This document shows, piece after piece, positions 9,152-17,736 of a stretch of DNA of 64,000 nucleotides. The DNA is from Tichowtungia aerotolerans (GTDB taxonomy: Bacteria; Verrucomicrobiota; Kiritimatiellia; Kiritimatiellales; Tichowtungiaceae): positions 1,988,900 to 2,052,899 of the forward strand of contig NZ_CP047593.1 of NCBI RefSeq assembly GCF_009905215.1, given 5' to 3'. The notes under the pieces are model-generated. The model saw only the letters and a list, made by a program, of their open reading frames with translations, made no database searches and was not told the origin of the DNA. The position numbers were made by a program, and so were the translations under genes. Within the stretch, counting starts at the first letter, position 1, and each line of letters starts with the position of its first letter.

Positions 9152-12100
9152 ATGCGAGTGAATAAGGTTTTAGCGAGCGTTTTTCTTTTTGCGGCAGCGT
9201 TGCATGCGGGTGACGTAGCTTCGAGGTGGAGCTTCAATCAGGAAGGCTTGAGCGGGTTGACTTTTAAGAGCGGTGCCGGAATTGAAGAGGCTTCTTCGCC
9301 TTCTCGCCGCGGGGTGCTGTCGTTTGGGGAAAACTCCGGAGTTGCCTCCTTGAACAGTGGACTGATACCGGAAGATTTTGATGAGAATAATTTCACCTTC
9401 AGCCTGATGTTCCGGTGCGATCCGCTTCCTCCAATCGGCAGTGCGTCGGCAGAGGATCAGAGTCTGTTTAAAAGCGAGCGTTTGAGCATGGTTGTTCGTC
9501 GCGGGAATGACGGCGGCAATGCCGGCACCATTTTCGCCATGCTGCAGGTTGGGGCAAAAAAAGTTTTGTTTAAGCCGAATGTGCGAGTCGATGACGGGCG
9601 GTGGCATCGCGTGACGCTGAGGTCGGATGCCCGGAAAAATCGCGTGCAGGTTTTCCTCGATGGTCAGTTGCATGCGAGTCGCGATGTGGAGGGATCTGCT
9701 CCGCTGCTTGCAACGGCCGAAGAGTTTGTTTTGGGGCCTGCTCCGGCAGCGCAGGTGGATGAGTTGAGTATCCATAATGTGGCGCTGGATGATGCGGCGG
9801 TGCGCAGTGCTTTTAATTATGCTTATTACGGGGTGGAGGATCGCAACCTGCAGGCGGGGATCGATTCGGTTCGAATCTTTATTCCCGCGAATCAGCCGGA
9901 GTTTTGTGCGCGCTATTCCCAGATCTTTGCCAGGCATTTGATGGGGCGTGCGCCGGCGGTGAAGGTGTCGTTTGAATCGCAGCGTCCGCTGCGCCCGGCG
10001 GAACGCGGCGAACTGCTTCTTGTGGCCGGCGTTGCCGGCGTGGACGCAGGGGCCGATGCGCTTTTGCGGGAAGGGCTTCCCCGGCTCCCGAGTGTGGACC
10101 GTCCGGGTCCGGAGGGCTTTTCTCTGAAGGTGGCGCCGTCCGGTGACGGGCTGACGGCATGGGTGGCCGGAACCGATGAGCGGGGCGTTTTGTATGGTTT
10201 GGGTCGCCTTCTTCTCCTGTCGCAAAAAGAAGGGTTTCGTGTTGGATGGCCGCAGGCGCTGGAGGTGGTTTCCGCCCCGCGCGTGGAGCTGCGTTCTGCG
10301 AACAGCGGGGCGTTTAAGCTTTCGATGGATGTTTCCTTGGCAAAGAAAACCGGGGCCCGCGCATGGAGCGTTGCGGAGGGCATCACCTATTGGGAAGAGT
10401 CGCTTCTGTTCGGCGTTAATTTTTACACCTACGGGCGAGGTCGGGTGACGCCGGTGAATTTGGAAAGCTATCGGAAGGATGGTCGCGGAATCGCCCTCGC
10501 GACGGATCAGGTCTGCGCGGATTATGGGATGCATATCTGCATTTCGCAGTCTGTAAACGGGCTGGGGCGATCCAATATGAAGCCGGGCTGGAATGCGTTG
10601 AATATTGCCGGCCAGGAAGATCCGCACCTGGCGTGCATGTCGATTCCCGAGGCTCGCGAGGCGATCATCGAAACGTGGGAAATTTATGCAAAAGAGAGCC
10701 AGCGGCTCGATTCCGCCTTGCTTGCGGCGGCGGATATTGCCGGCTGCCATTGTGAGGCGTGCCGCAAAGACTGGCCGAAGATGTATTATGAGCTGTGCTG
10801 TGATATCGCGGAGGTCGTTCATCGCTGGAAGCCGGATGCAAAACTCTATTTTTCCAACCAGGAAATGAGTTTTGAGCAGAACGAGGAATTGTTCGAGTTA
10901 GTGCGCAGGGATCGCAACAGCCCGCTGGCCGGATATATTTACGCCCCCGCCGGCAGCGAAAATTCGACTTATGGATATTTGCTGAAAAACCCGCGTTGGG
11001 ATCGCTATCCGGGACTTTATCCCGACAGCACGTTTTTGAAGTCCCGGCTGAGCTACCTGCAGCCGGGGCAGGATATTGTGTCGTTCCCGGATATTAGTCA
11101 CTGGAAGCGGGCCGAGTGCGGCGTGGCGTATGCCGATCCGATCATTTCCGAGGTTTACCCGCGCCGGACGTACACCGCCCGTCCGCTGGCGTACTCTAAA
11201 GCTTTTGATGAGCGCATGGCATATTGCTCTGGGGTTTCTGGTTATTCCGAAGGAAACCATGACGACTTCAATAAGTATTATTTGATGCGGCTGGCGTGGG
11301 ATCCGGATCTCGAACCCCGAGAGATTGCACGGGAATATTACGCTTATTATTGCGGTCCGGAGGCCGGTGAGCTGCTCGCAGATGCGGTTTTTCTCGGTGA
11401 GCAGATTCGTGAAAACCCCTTCCGCAGGAGCGGGGAAACTATTCGCCGCTATCGTCAGCTCGTACAGCAGGCGGGGGATTGCATGCCGCCAGAATATCTG
11501 GCGGGGAACTGGCGTTATTACCAAATGGATGTGCGTTCGCTGATTGATTTGTATTTGTACGAACGCATGAAATTTCAGCAGCAGCAGGTGAAGCAGGCGG
11601 AGCAGCTGATGCGGGCTGCCGGAGACAGCGCGGATCCTTCTGTGCGGCTGCGTGAGGCGCAGGATGTTCTTTCCGGCCAGTTTGAATCGGATCTGCTCGA
11701 TCAGGCGCGCGTCGCAGATGACATTACTGACAAGGCCATCGGGCTTCGTTCGTACGCTTTGAAGGTTGCGGACAGCGGCGATGTGGCGGGTGTTTATTGG
11801 CTGAAAGATCAGATTGAAATGATCCTTCAGCAAAGCGGTGCGTATGCGCAGTGCCGAATGATTCAGGGCGTTCTGAATTATGATCAGGTCGGACCGGACG
11901 AATTTTATGACAACTGCGGGACGATCGACCAGCAGCCTAATTATGATTTTGAAAGTGGTGAGCTGTATTATGGAACCGGCTCCTGGCCGAAAGAGACTCG
12001 GCCGTCACAGCGGTGGTATAACTACTCGTTTGAGGCCCAGGACGGCCTGGAATTTTCGTATAGCGGTCTGGACACAAATGCTGAATATACAGTCACTGTG

Positions 12101-12346
12101 ACCTGGCCGAATCCGACAGGCGTCAGTTTTGCGCTCAACAGTCCCAACGCGTTTTATGTTGAAGCCGATGGTGTTCAGGTTGGGATGGTAACTCCGCCGG
12201 ATCGGGTTGAGCAGTTCTCATTTGACTTGCCGGTTGCTGTTACGCAGGACGGAATCCTCAATGTTGCGTTGCGAAAAGTGACGGGGCAGAGTCGGTGCAC
12301 CTGTATTTCCGAAATATGGGTGAGGAAAAAAGACAAAGCAGATTAG
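9152..12346 (+). CDS. Large secreted glycosidase-like protein (LamG + GH20/GH67-type N-domain + DUF4838-like)
   Basis: Exported protein of 1064 residues. The ATG at 9152 gives a clean signal peptide (VLASVFLFAAALHA); an upstream in-frame start at 9119 would put 11 residues before it. Domains in order: LamG (about 15-225); an alpha/beta domain of the type found before GH20 and GH67 catalytic domains (DSVRIFIPANQPEFCARYSQIFA through RGVLYGLGRLLLL); a large TIM-barrel-like region with WEESLLFGVNFYTYGRGR; a cysteine cluster CHCEAC near residue 531; and a C-terminal beta-rich domain after residue 900. The cysteine cluster resembles that of DUF4838 proteins. Catalytic residues are not assigned, so the exact glycosidase family is uncertain. 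Confidence 0.72.
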   Translation: MRVNKVLASVFLFAAALHAGDVASRWSFNQEGLSGLTFKSGAGIEEASSPSRRGVLSFGENSGVASLNSGLIPEDFDENNFTFSLMFRCDPLPPIGSASAEDQSLFKSERLSMVVRRGNDGGNAGTIFAMLQVGAKKVLFKPNVRVDDGRWHRVTLRSDARKNRVQVFLDGQLHASRDVEGSAPLLATAEEFVLGPAPAAQVDELSIHNVALDDAAVRSAFNYAYYGVEDRNLQAGIDSVRIFIPANQPEFCARYSQIFARHLMGRAPAVKVSFESQRPLRPAERGELLLVAGVAGVDAGADALLREGLPRLPSVDRPGPEGFSLKVAPSGDGLTAWVAGTDERGVLYGLGRLLLLSQKEGFRVGWPQALEVVSAPRVELRSANSGAFKLSMDVSLAKKTGARAWSVAEGITYWEESLLFGVNFYTYGRGRVTPVNLESYRKDGRGIALATDQVCADYGMHICISQSVNGLGRSNMKPGWNALNIAGQEDPHLACMSIPEAREAIIETWEIYAKESQRLDSALLAAADIAGCHCEACRKDWPKMYYELCCDIAEVVHRWKPDAKLYFSNQEMSFEQNEELFELVRRDRNSPLAGYIYAPAGSENSTYGYLLKNPRWDRYPGLYPDSTFLKSRLSYLQPGQDIVSFPDISHWKRAECGVAYADPIISEVYPRRTYTARPLAYSKAFDERMAYCSGVSGYSEGNHDDFNKYYLMRLAWDPDLEPREIAREYYAYYCGPEAGELLADAVFLGEQIRENPFRRSGETIRRYRQLVQQAGDCMPPEYLAGNWRYYQMDVRSLIDLYLYERMKFQQQQVKQAEQLMRAAGDSADPSVRLREAQDVLSGQFESDLLDQARVADDITDKAIGLRSYALKVADSGDVAGVYWLKDQIEMILQQSGAYAQCRMIQGVLNYDQVGPDEFYDNCGTIDQQPNYDFESGELYYGTGSWPKETRPSQRWYNYSFEAQDGLEFSYSGLDTNAEYTVTVTWPNPTGVSFALNSPNAFYVEADGVQVGMVTPPDRVEQFSFDLPVAVTQDGILNVALRKVTGQSRCTCISEIWVRKKDKAD

Positions 12347-12690
12347 AGCATTGTAATATTGAAGTGCGGTAATACTTTGCGACACTCATGCTTTATGGGT
12401 GTTGTAAGCGGAGATGTTCTGTCAGAGAGCAATAGATGCTTGCCTCAGCTCACCCCTTAGGTTGCACGGAGCTATAATGTGCATATCACAATGTTTCAAC
12501 GTTGGCTTTGTGATTTACGCTATACCGGAAATTACGAACCCGAGAAACGGGGGCGCCGTCAGCTTATGAAGCACAAACGTGAGCAGTGGCTGTCCTTGAC
12601 CTCGATAGCATGCGCCATCCTGAAGCACGGCGACGCATGGTTGGAGAAGAGAAAGGATGGAGCGGTAGACTGTTTTTTAGATGCTGAGAA
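12347..12690. other. Intergenic region without a supported gene
   Basis: Between two convergent genes. It holds a small hairpin near 12382-12402 (ACACTCAT ... ATGGGTGT) and a TATAAT hexamer at 12473 lacking a convincing -35. An 86-codon open frame here runs through the terminator hairpin and is not supported. Confidence 0.5.
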
Positions 12691-12721
12691 AGCAGGGTTT
12701 CCAATCTTTGGAAACCCTGCT
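12691..12721. terminator. Bidirectional intrinsic terminator built on the TTCCAA palindrome
   Basis: A perfect 14-bp stem (AGCAGGGTTTCCAA with TTGGAAACCCTGCT) and a 3-base loop. It sits between the + strand gene ending at 12346 and the - strand gene ending at 12736. Short T runs follow on both strands. The core is a copy of the window-wide TTCCAA-N3-TTGGAA palindrome. Confidence 0.8.
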
Positions 12722-12735
12722 TTGCATCCGGAGGC

Positions 12736-14241
12736 TTAGGCTAAATCGTCCGGAGTGCAGTGGTCGTAGCACTCGAACGGAATGCCGAGTTCCTCGGCCA
12801 GGGCTTTGAGCGATCCGAGATGGTCGCCGAAGGCGGTCATCGGATGGTTGGTGTGCAGGTACCATTCGATTTTTCCGCACATGCGCACATAGTGCTGCGG
12901 CCAGTCGGGGCTGCAGTTGGCGGTTCTCTCTTTCCACTGTTCTTCGGTCGGCACGTCGGTGACGCCGCGGCCTGCGCAAAGGTAGAGCTGATGGTTGCGG
13001 TAGGAATAACGCGCCCAGGTCACCACGCCCGGTTTGCGGACGACGACGGAGCTGGTTCCGCCGCCAGCCTTGAAGTACATCGGCGTCTGGCGCTCGGACC
13101 ACGCTCCTTCAAGAGTCTTGTTGCTTCCCTTGGCGAAATAAGGGGCCAGTGCGCCGGAGTTGACGAGCCAGTAGAGTCCGTCTTTCCAGTAGCGCAGGTC
13201 ATTGAATCCGGCCGGTTTGCCGCCGCTGAGCAGCTTCAGGGTCTGCATGGCGAGCGCGGCACCGTCATCGGCTTCGGTGGCAACGACGACCGTTTTTCCG
13301 TCACCGTCCGGGCGCAGTTTGTTGTTGAGAATTCCGAGCGTCAGGTCGGTGGCCGGGTAATGCTCAATCCAGTCGAGCTGGTCCTGTACGCCCATGCAGG
13401 TGAGACCGTAGCGTTCCTTGAGCTCCAGCAGCGCGTAGTAGACTTTCATCTGAAAGAGAACCATCTCTTCTGTCAGTGCTTTTTTCGGGTTCTTTCCGAG
13501 TTTGAATTCCATGCCGTTATCTTTCAGGAATTTAAAGGCGGCTTTGGCTTTTTTCAGCGGCACTTTCTCCGCCATTTTGGCGAGGCGCAGGCCGTCGAAG
13601 CTTTCGCGAGCCATTCCGAAGATCGACAGGAAGTCTGCATCGGAAATTTTATTCCACATCTGCATGGAGCGCGGGCCGACCGCGCCGTAGATGGATCCTT
13701 TCAATGACGCGGCGGCCTTTCTGGCGCGCTGCTGGTCTTTCTCGGAAACCGCTACATCAATCAGTTTCGGAAGTTCCGGCTGATAGCTCCCTTTGTTCAG
13801 GAATGTGCTTAAGGCTTCTTTGTATTCATCGTGGTTGGAAAAATCCTCCACAAAGATACGGCTGGTTTCCACGCCGACCTGAGAGAGGCCGCCCTGCGCG
13901 GCGAGCAGCCCGACGGCTCCGGGGAAGTCGGGAAGGATGCTGCCGAGCATCAGTTTCGGAAGGTCGGATGGCAGCTGCCACATTGGAGAAACCGTAAAGT
14001 CCGGATAAGCCCAGCCGGCGATGAAGTTGATGAAACGGCTGCCTTTGGCTTTTTTGATGATTTTCAGGCCTTCGGCGACGCTGGCCACCGGTTTGGTCGG
14101 GTTCAGCACATTCGGGGTCCAGCCGCAGGCTTTGATCACGGCCTTGATTTCTTTGAGCTGTTCTTTTGCAACGGGCCAGACTTCGGCAATTGCGCTGTCG
14201 CGTTCATCCAGCGGGATATAGATATCAACAACTTTACTCAT
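12736..14241 (-). CDS. L-fucose/L-arabinose isomerase-family protein
   Basis: Aldose-ketose isomerase-like protein of 501 residues, shorter than classical FucI (about 590). The C-terminal half contains VVVATEADDGAALAMQ and, 25 residues after the glutamate, FNDLRYW; this matches the spacing of the metal-binding Glu and Asp of FucI and AraA. NHPMTAFGDH near the C-terminus may supply the histidine. AAGGAG precedes the start. It is 11 bp downstream of an FGGY kinase, so the pair probably isomerises and phosphorylates one pentose or deoxyhexose. The true FucI of the window is at 43010. The substrate is unknown. Confidence 0.75.
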   Translation of the reverse strand: MSKVVDIYIPLDERDSAIAEVWPVAKEQLKEIKAVIKACGWTPNVLNPTKPVASVAEGLKIIKKAKGSRFINFIAGWAYPDFTVSPMWQLPSDLPKLMLGSILPDFPGAVGLLAAQGGLSQVGVETSRIFVEDFSNHDEYKEALSTFLNKGSYQPELPKLIDVAVSEKDQQRARKAAASLKGSIYGAVGPRSMQMWNKISDADFLSIFGMARESFDGLRLAKMAEKVPLKKAKAAFKFLKDNGMEFKLGKNPKKALTEEMVLFQMKVYYALLELKERYGLTCMGVQDQLDWIEHYPATDLTLGILNNKLRPDGDGKTVVVATEADDGAALAMQTLKLLSGGKPAGFNDLRYWKDGLYWLVNSGALAPYFAKGSNKTLEGAWSERQTPMYFKAGGGTSSVVVRKPGVVTWARYSYRNHQLYLCAGRGVTDVPTEEQWKERTANCSPDWPQHYVRMCGKIEWYLHTNHPMTAFGDHLGSLKALAEELGIPFECYDHCTPDDLA

Positions 14242-14252
14242 GGTTATTCTCC

Positions 14253-15869
14253 TTATGATCGGCTTTTGATTTGTTTGAGTTTTTTCATCAGCTGCGGTTC
14301 TTCCTGCCCGAAGAAGTCGTGACAGCGTTTGTAAATGGAAAAGAGTTCGCGGTAGACGTTGGATGCTTCCGGGTTCGGCGTGAACGTTCGGGTGAACGGC
14401 TGGGTCATTTTTTCAACGGCTTCGGTGACGGTGTCGAACCCGCCCCGCGAGCTGCCGGCCGCCACAGCGCCGAAGATCGCGGAGCCCAGGGCGACCGCCT
14501 GGCCGGAGGCCGCCGTTTTGACGGGCAGTTCCAGCACATCCGCGAATGTCTGCATTACGAGGTCAAAGCGAATCAGGCCGCCGCAGGCGACCAGCTCAGT
14601 AACCGGCACGTTGTTGTCGAGATAGGAATCGACGATGATCTTGGTTCCGAAGGCGGTGGCTTCGATCAGTGCCCGGTAGACTTCTTCCGGTTTCGAGGCG
14701 AGGGTCAGCCCGAGAATGGTTCCGGACAGGTTGGTGTTCATCAGCACACTGCGGTTGCCGTTCATCCAGTCGAGAGCGACGAGGCCGCTTTCGCCGGGCT
14801 TGAGCTCGGCGGCTTTACTTTCGATTTCCAGAATCGGTGTTTCCATAAAGGTTTTTGCAAACCAGCCATAGATATCGCCAACGGCGGCCTGGCCGGATTC
14901 ATAACCGTAAAAGCCCGGCATGATGCCGTCTTTAACAACGCCGGCATAGCCGTTGAACAGGTGAAGATCGTTGGACGGAAGCATGTGACAGCCGGAGGTG
15001 CCCATGATCATGCAGAGCGGTCCGGCATCGGAAACCCCCATGCCGGGCACGCCGCTGTGCGCGTCGATGATCGCAGCGGAAACCGGCGTTCCGGCTTTCA
15101 GCCCGCTCTCGGCGGCGAAGGCTTCGGAAACCACACCGGCTTCTTCGCCGGCCGCGACAATGCGGTCGATGATTTTTCCGTTGAGACCGGCGAGTTTCGG
15201 ATCGAGTGCAGTCAGAAATTCTTCGGATGGATTGCCGAGCTCTTCACTCCAGAGGCCTTTATAACCGGCGGCGCAGGCGTTGCGGCTGAAGCTTCCGGTG
15301 ATCTGCTGGATGATCCAGTCGCCTGCTTCAATGAACAGGTCGGCGGCTTCATAAACTTCCGGTGCTTTTTCGAGTGTTTCCCAGCATTTTGGAATCAGCC
15401 ACTCACTGGAGATGATGCCGCTGTAGTAGTCGAGAAATTTTTCGCCGCGGGCATGGGCGATTTCGTTGACGCGGTCGGCCTGAGGCTGGGCGGCGTGATG
15501 TTTCCACAGCTTGACCCATGCCTGTGGATTGTCTTTGAACTTGTCCAGTTCGCAGAGCGGAGTGCCGTCCTGCTTGATCGGCAGAACAGTGCATGCGGTG
15601 AAGTCGATTCCGATTCCGATGATCTGATCTCCGTCGACTGCTTTAAGAACTTCGCGGATGACGGTGAGCGCACCATTGCGATAATCCGCCGGGCACTGCA
15701 GGGCAAATTCCGGCGGAAGTTTCTGGCCGCTGCCGGGCAGGGTGTCGGTCATGACGCCGTGGGCGTAGGTATAGGTGGCTTCAGCAATCTCTGCGCCGGT
15801 TTCACAGTCAACAATCAGTGCGCGAACCGATTCGGTTCCATAGTCGAGTCCAAGAGCATAACGGTTCAT
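14253..15869 (-). CDS. FGGY carbohydrate kinase, ribulokinase-like
   Basis: ATP-dependent sugar kinase of 538 residues, cytoplasmic. The N-terminal phosphate-binding motif LDYGTESVRALI and the GIGIDFTACTVLP segment are characteristic of the L-ribulokinase (AraB) branch of FGGY kinases. AAAGGAAT precedes the start. It is transcribed first in the pair with the isomerase-family gene at 12736 and diverges from an AraC-type regulator. L-ribulose, L-fuculose or another ketose could be the substrate; the closeness to AraB suggests a ketopentose, but the context contains no recognisable AraA or AraD. Confidence 0.85.
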   Translation of the reverse strand: MNRYALGLDYGTESVRALIVDCETGAEIAEATYTYAHGVMTDTLPGSGQKLPPEFALQCPADYRNGALTVIREVLKAVDGDQIIGIGIDFTACTVLPIKQDGTPLCELDKFKDNPQAWVKLWKHHAAQPQADRVNEIAHARGEKFLDYYSGIISSEWLIPKCWETLEKAPEVYEAADLFIEAGDWIIQQITGSFSRNACAAGYKGLWSEELGNPSEEFLTALDPKLAGLNGKIIDRIVAAGEEAGVVSEAFAAESGLKAGTPVSAAIIDAHSGVPGMGVSDAGPLCMIMGTSGCHMLPSNDLHLFNGYAGVVKDGIMPGFYGYESGQAAVGDIYGWFAKTFMETPILEIESKAAELKPGESGLVALDWMNGNRSVLMNTNLSGTILGLTLASKPEEVYRALIEATAFGTKIIVDSYLDNNVPVTELVACGGLIRFDLVMQTFADVLELPVKTAASGQAVALGSAIFGAVAAGSSRGGFDTVTEAVEKMTQPFTRTFTPNPEASNVYRELFSIYKRCHDFFGQEEPQLMKKLKQIKSRS

Positions 15870-15971
15870 ACCGGAATTCCTTTGTTTGATGGTTCTTTTC
15901 AGGAAAAGCGATTATGAGTGAGCACTCCATGTTTACAGATGCATCAAATTATCCTATTTTTGTCGTATCTT

Positions 15972-16817
15972 ATGGAAACAGCTTCTTATGAAAAAGTCGG
16001 GTTGTCTGAACAGGTGGAATATTCCTGTCCGCAGCGCTGGGAACCGCTGGATGCCGATTTTCGCATTAATGCTTTTGGGATTCATGAGGTGATGCCTCCG
16101 GTTATGGTCAATCGTCCGGATGGAACGGGCGACTGGCTCTTCATCCTGTTTCATGATGCCGGACAAGTTGTATTTTCAGATGATTGTCATGATGTGGAGT
16201 CCGGGGCTTTAGTCTGCTGTCCCTACGGAGCAGGGCATCGTTACGGACAGGAGGCCGCACAATGGGATCATTCATGGATTCACGTCGACGGGCCGTGGGT
16301 GAAGGACCGTCTGGAAGAATGCGGGGTTCAGGACGGCTCCATTTTAAAACTGGAGCATCCCAGTGCGATGGAGAATTGCCTGTGGCGGCTTTATGAAGAA
16401 CTGACCAGCCACCATCATCCCGATTCGGTAATCCTTAAGAATGTTTTTCACAACTGGCTGAGGGAGCTGATGCGTGATGTGAACGAAGGCGTGTCGCCCT
16501 TTGTTCCTGAAAAAATTCGGGACGTAAAACAGTACCTCGACCAACACGCCTGCCGTCCGGTGACGTTGCAGCTTCTGGCTGAGAAATCCGGCATTTCTGT
16601 TCCGCATCTGTGCGCGGAATTCCGACGCTGTTACGGGGATTCTCCAATCAATTATCTGATTGGGTTGCGTTTGAAGCAGGCGCGCTATCTGCTGCTCGAC
16701 CGTGGGCTGAGCATCGGCGAAATCGCGGCTCGCGTCGGCTACGACGACATCTACCACTTTTCCAAACTGTTCAAAAAACACTTTGGCGTCAGTCCGCGCG
16801 CGATGCGCACAGCTTAA
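15972..16817 (+). CDS. AraC-family transcriptional regulator (divergent from kinase/isomerase)
   Basis: Regulator with an N-terminal cupin-like effector domain (WLFILFHDAGQVVF ... DHSWIHVDGPW) and a C-terminal double helix-turn-helix (VTLQLLAEKSGISVPHLCAEF, then SIGEIAARVGYDDIYHFSKLFKKHFG). I chose the ATG at 15972; the frame stays open upstream to a GTG at 15918 and an ATG at 15939, and no candidate has a convincing ribosome site, so the start is uncertain. It is divergent from the FGGY kinase operon, about 100 bp away, and probably controls it in response to the sugar. It ends three bases before the convergent gene at 16821. Confidence 0.85.
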   Translation: METASYEKVGLSEQVEYSCPQRWEPLDADFRINAFGIHEVMPPVMVNRPDGTGDWLFILFHDAGQVVFSDDCHDVESGALVCCPYGAGHRYGQEAAQWDHSWIHVDGPWVKDRLEECGVQDGSILKLEHPSAMENCLWRLYEELTSHHHPDSVILKNVFHNWLRELMRDVNEGVSPFVPEKIRDVKQYLDQHACRPVTLQLLAEKSGISVPHLCAEFRRCYGDSPINYLIGLRLKQARYLLLDRGLSIGEIAARVGYDDIYHFSKLFKKHFGVSPRAMRTA

Positions 16818-16829
16818 ACTCTATAGAGT
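16818..16829. repeat. Perfect 12-bp palindrome at a convergent gene junction
   Basis: ACTCTATAGAGT lies directly after the + strand AraC stop and contains the stop codon of the - strand AraC gene. The two genes are separated by three bases, so this short palindrome is the only structure available between them. Confidence 0.6.
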
Positions 16830-17609
16830 GTTCTGCTGCTGTTTCCGCCATTGGCCGGGCGGCAGCCCATGGGCTTTGCGAAAGGTGCGGACAAAGTGAT
16901 TCACATCAGGATAACCGCAGATGACGGCAACTTCTTTTACGGAGAGATACGGAGTCATAAGGGCTGACCGGGCGGCTTTCATCCGCTGTTCATGGAGATA
17001 GCGCATCGGGCTTGTTTTCAGGTGGGTCCGAAAGAGCAGGTGCAGGTTGCTGGAGCTCATGCGGGTATGTGCGGCAAGTGTTTCGACGGTGATGGGTTCG
17101 TCGATGTGGTCGTTGATGTAGCGCAGGATAACGCGCAGCAGCGGCGGGGTCTGTTCGAGCTCCTGATGCAGGACATGCTGCTGCTGAAGCTGTTCAAGGA
17201 TGGCTGCCATGACGAGGTTTGCGGCTTCCGGTGCCGCCTGTGTCTGACTGAGAGAGATGGCGGAGAGCAGCAGCATGCTTTGTTCGATGAATGAAATGTC
17301 CGGCAGCGCGACGACATGGGGTTCGGCGCAGACAAGAGTCGGGGGAGCAGTGAATCCGCAGTATACGGTGTCGATGTGGCCGTGCGAGATCTGGTCATGA
17401 ACCTGATGGGCGGGCATGGCAATGATGTCGCCGGGGTGGGCGGTCAGGGTTTGTCCGTCGACATGAACCTCGCAGGTCCCTTTGCGGATCAGGATCAGTT
17501 CCATGCATTCATGCGCATGTTCGCGAACATTTTTGGCTCTGCGGTGAATTCCGGCAAAAAGCAGTGTGATTTCCTGATTCGCCGTCCTTGCATACTCCGA
17601 GGTTTCCAT
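16821..17609 (-). CDS. AraC-family regulator, paralogue 1
   Basis: Transcription factor of 262 residues: an N-terminal cupin sensor (CMELILIRKGTCEVHVDGQ, PGDIIAMPAHQVHD) and a C-terminal double helix-turn-helix (ITVETLAAHTRMSSSNLHLLF; SVKEVAVICGYPDVNHFVRTF). It is a close paralogue of the regulator at 30460; both end in PPGQWRKQQQN-x-L and have almost identical second recognition helices. The gene is divergent from the nucleoside hydrolase/symporter/aldolase unit. The intervening 100 bases hold one of the four conserved operator-promoter sites, so it is the best candidate to bind that site. Confidence 0.9.
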   Translation of the reverse strand: METSEYARTANQEITLLFAGIHRRAKNVREHAHECMELILIRKGTCEVHVDGQTLTAHPGDIIAMPAHQVHDQISHGHIDTVYCGFTAPPTLVCAEPHVVALPDISFIEQSMLLLSAISLSQTQAAPEAANLVMAAILEQLQQQHVLHQELEQTPPLLRVILRYINDHIDEPITVETLAAHTRMSSSNLHLLFRTHLKTSPMRYLHEQRMKAARSALMTPYLSVKEVAVICGYPDVNHFVRTFRKAHGLPPGQWRKQQQNTL

Positions 17610-17627
17610 GGAGTAAAATTTTGTAGC

Positions 17628-17662
17628 AATATGCTATTTCTTGTCAATATGCCATATTGTGA
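17628..17662 (+). promoter_or_regulatory. Conserved operator-promoter, site A
   Basis: A 34-bp element with TGCTAT, TTGTCA and a terminal ATATTGTG, matching the element at 37862 in 26 of 34 positions. Its end supplies a -35-like TTGTGA (17657-17662), followed after 18 bases by CATACT (17681-17686). It lies 75 bases before the ATG at 17737 and 18 bases from the start of the divergent AraC gene. Confidence 0.75.
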
Positions 17663-17736
17663 TTTTTCTGCCGGTCGCGGCATACTGGTTCTGCTGGAAA
17701 TCGAATTGGAAAATGAATTTATCGAAAAGTAGCCGT

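Noticed and set aside
9170-10822. A 550-codon open frame on the minus strand
   Set aside because: It lies wholly antisense to the glycosidase-like gene, has no recognisable domain and a composition rich in His, Arg and Pro that is typical of a shadow frame.
12479-12739. An 86-codon open frame in the 12.4-12.7 kb gap
   Set aside because: It runs through the bidirectional terminator hairpin and overlaps the end of the convergent gene; no domain or good ribosome site.
14271-15917. A 548-codon open frame on the plus strand
   Set aside because: It is antisense to the FGGY kinase, whose motifs are unmistakable; the plus-strand product is Gly/Phe-rich without any domain.
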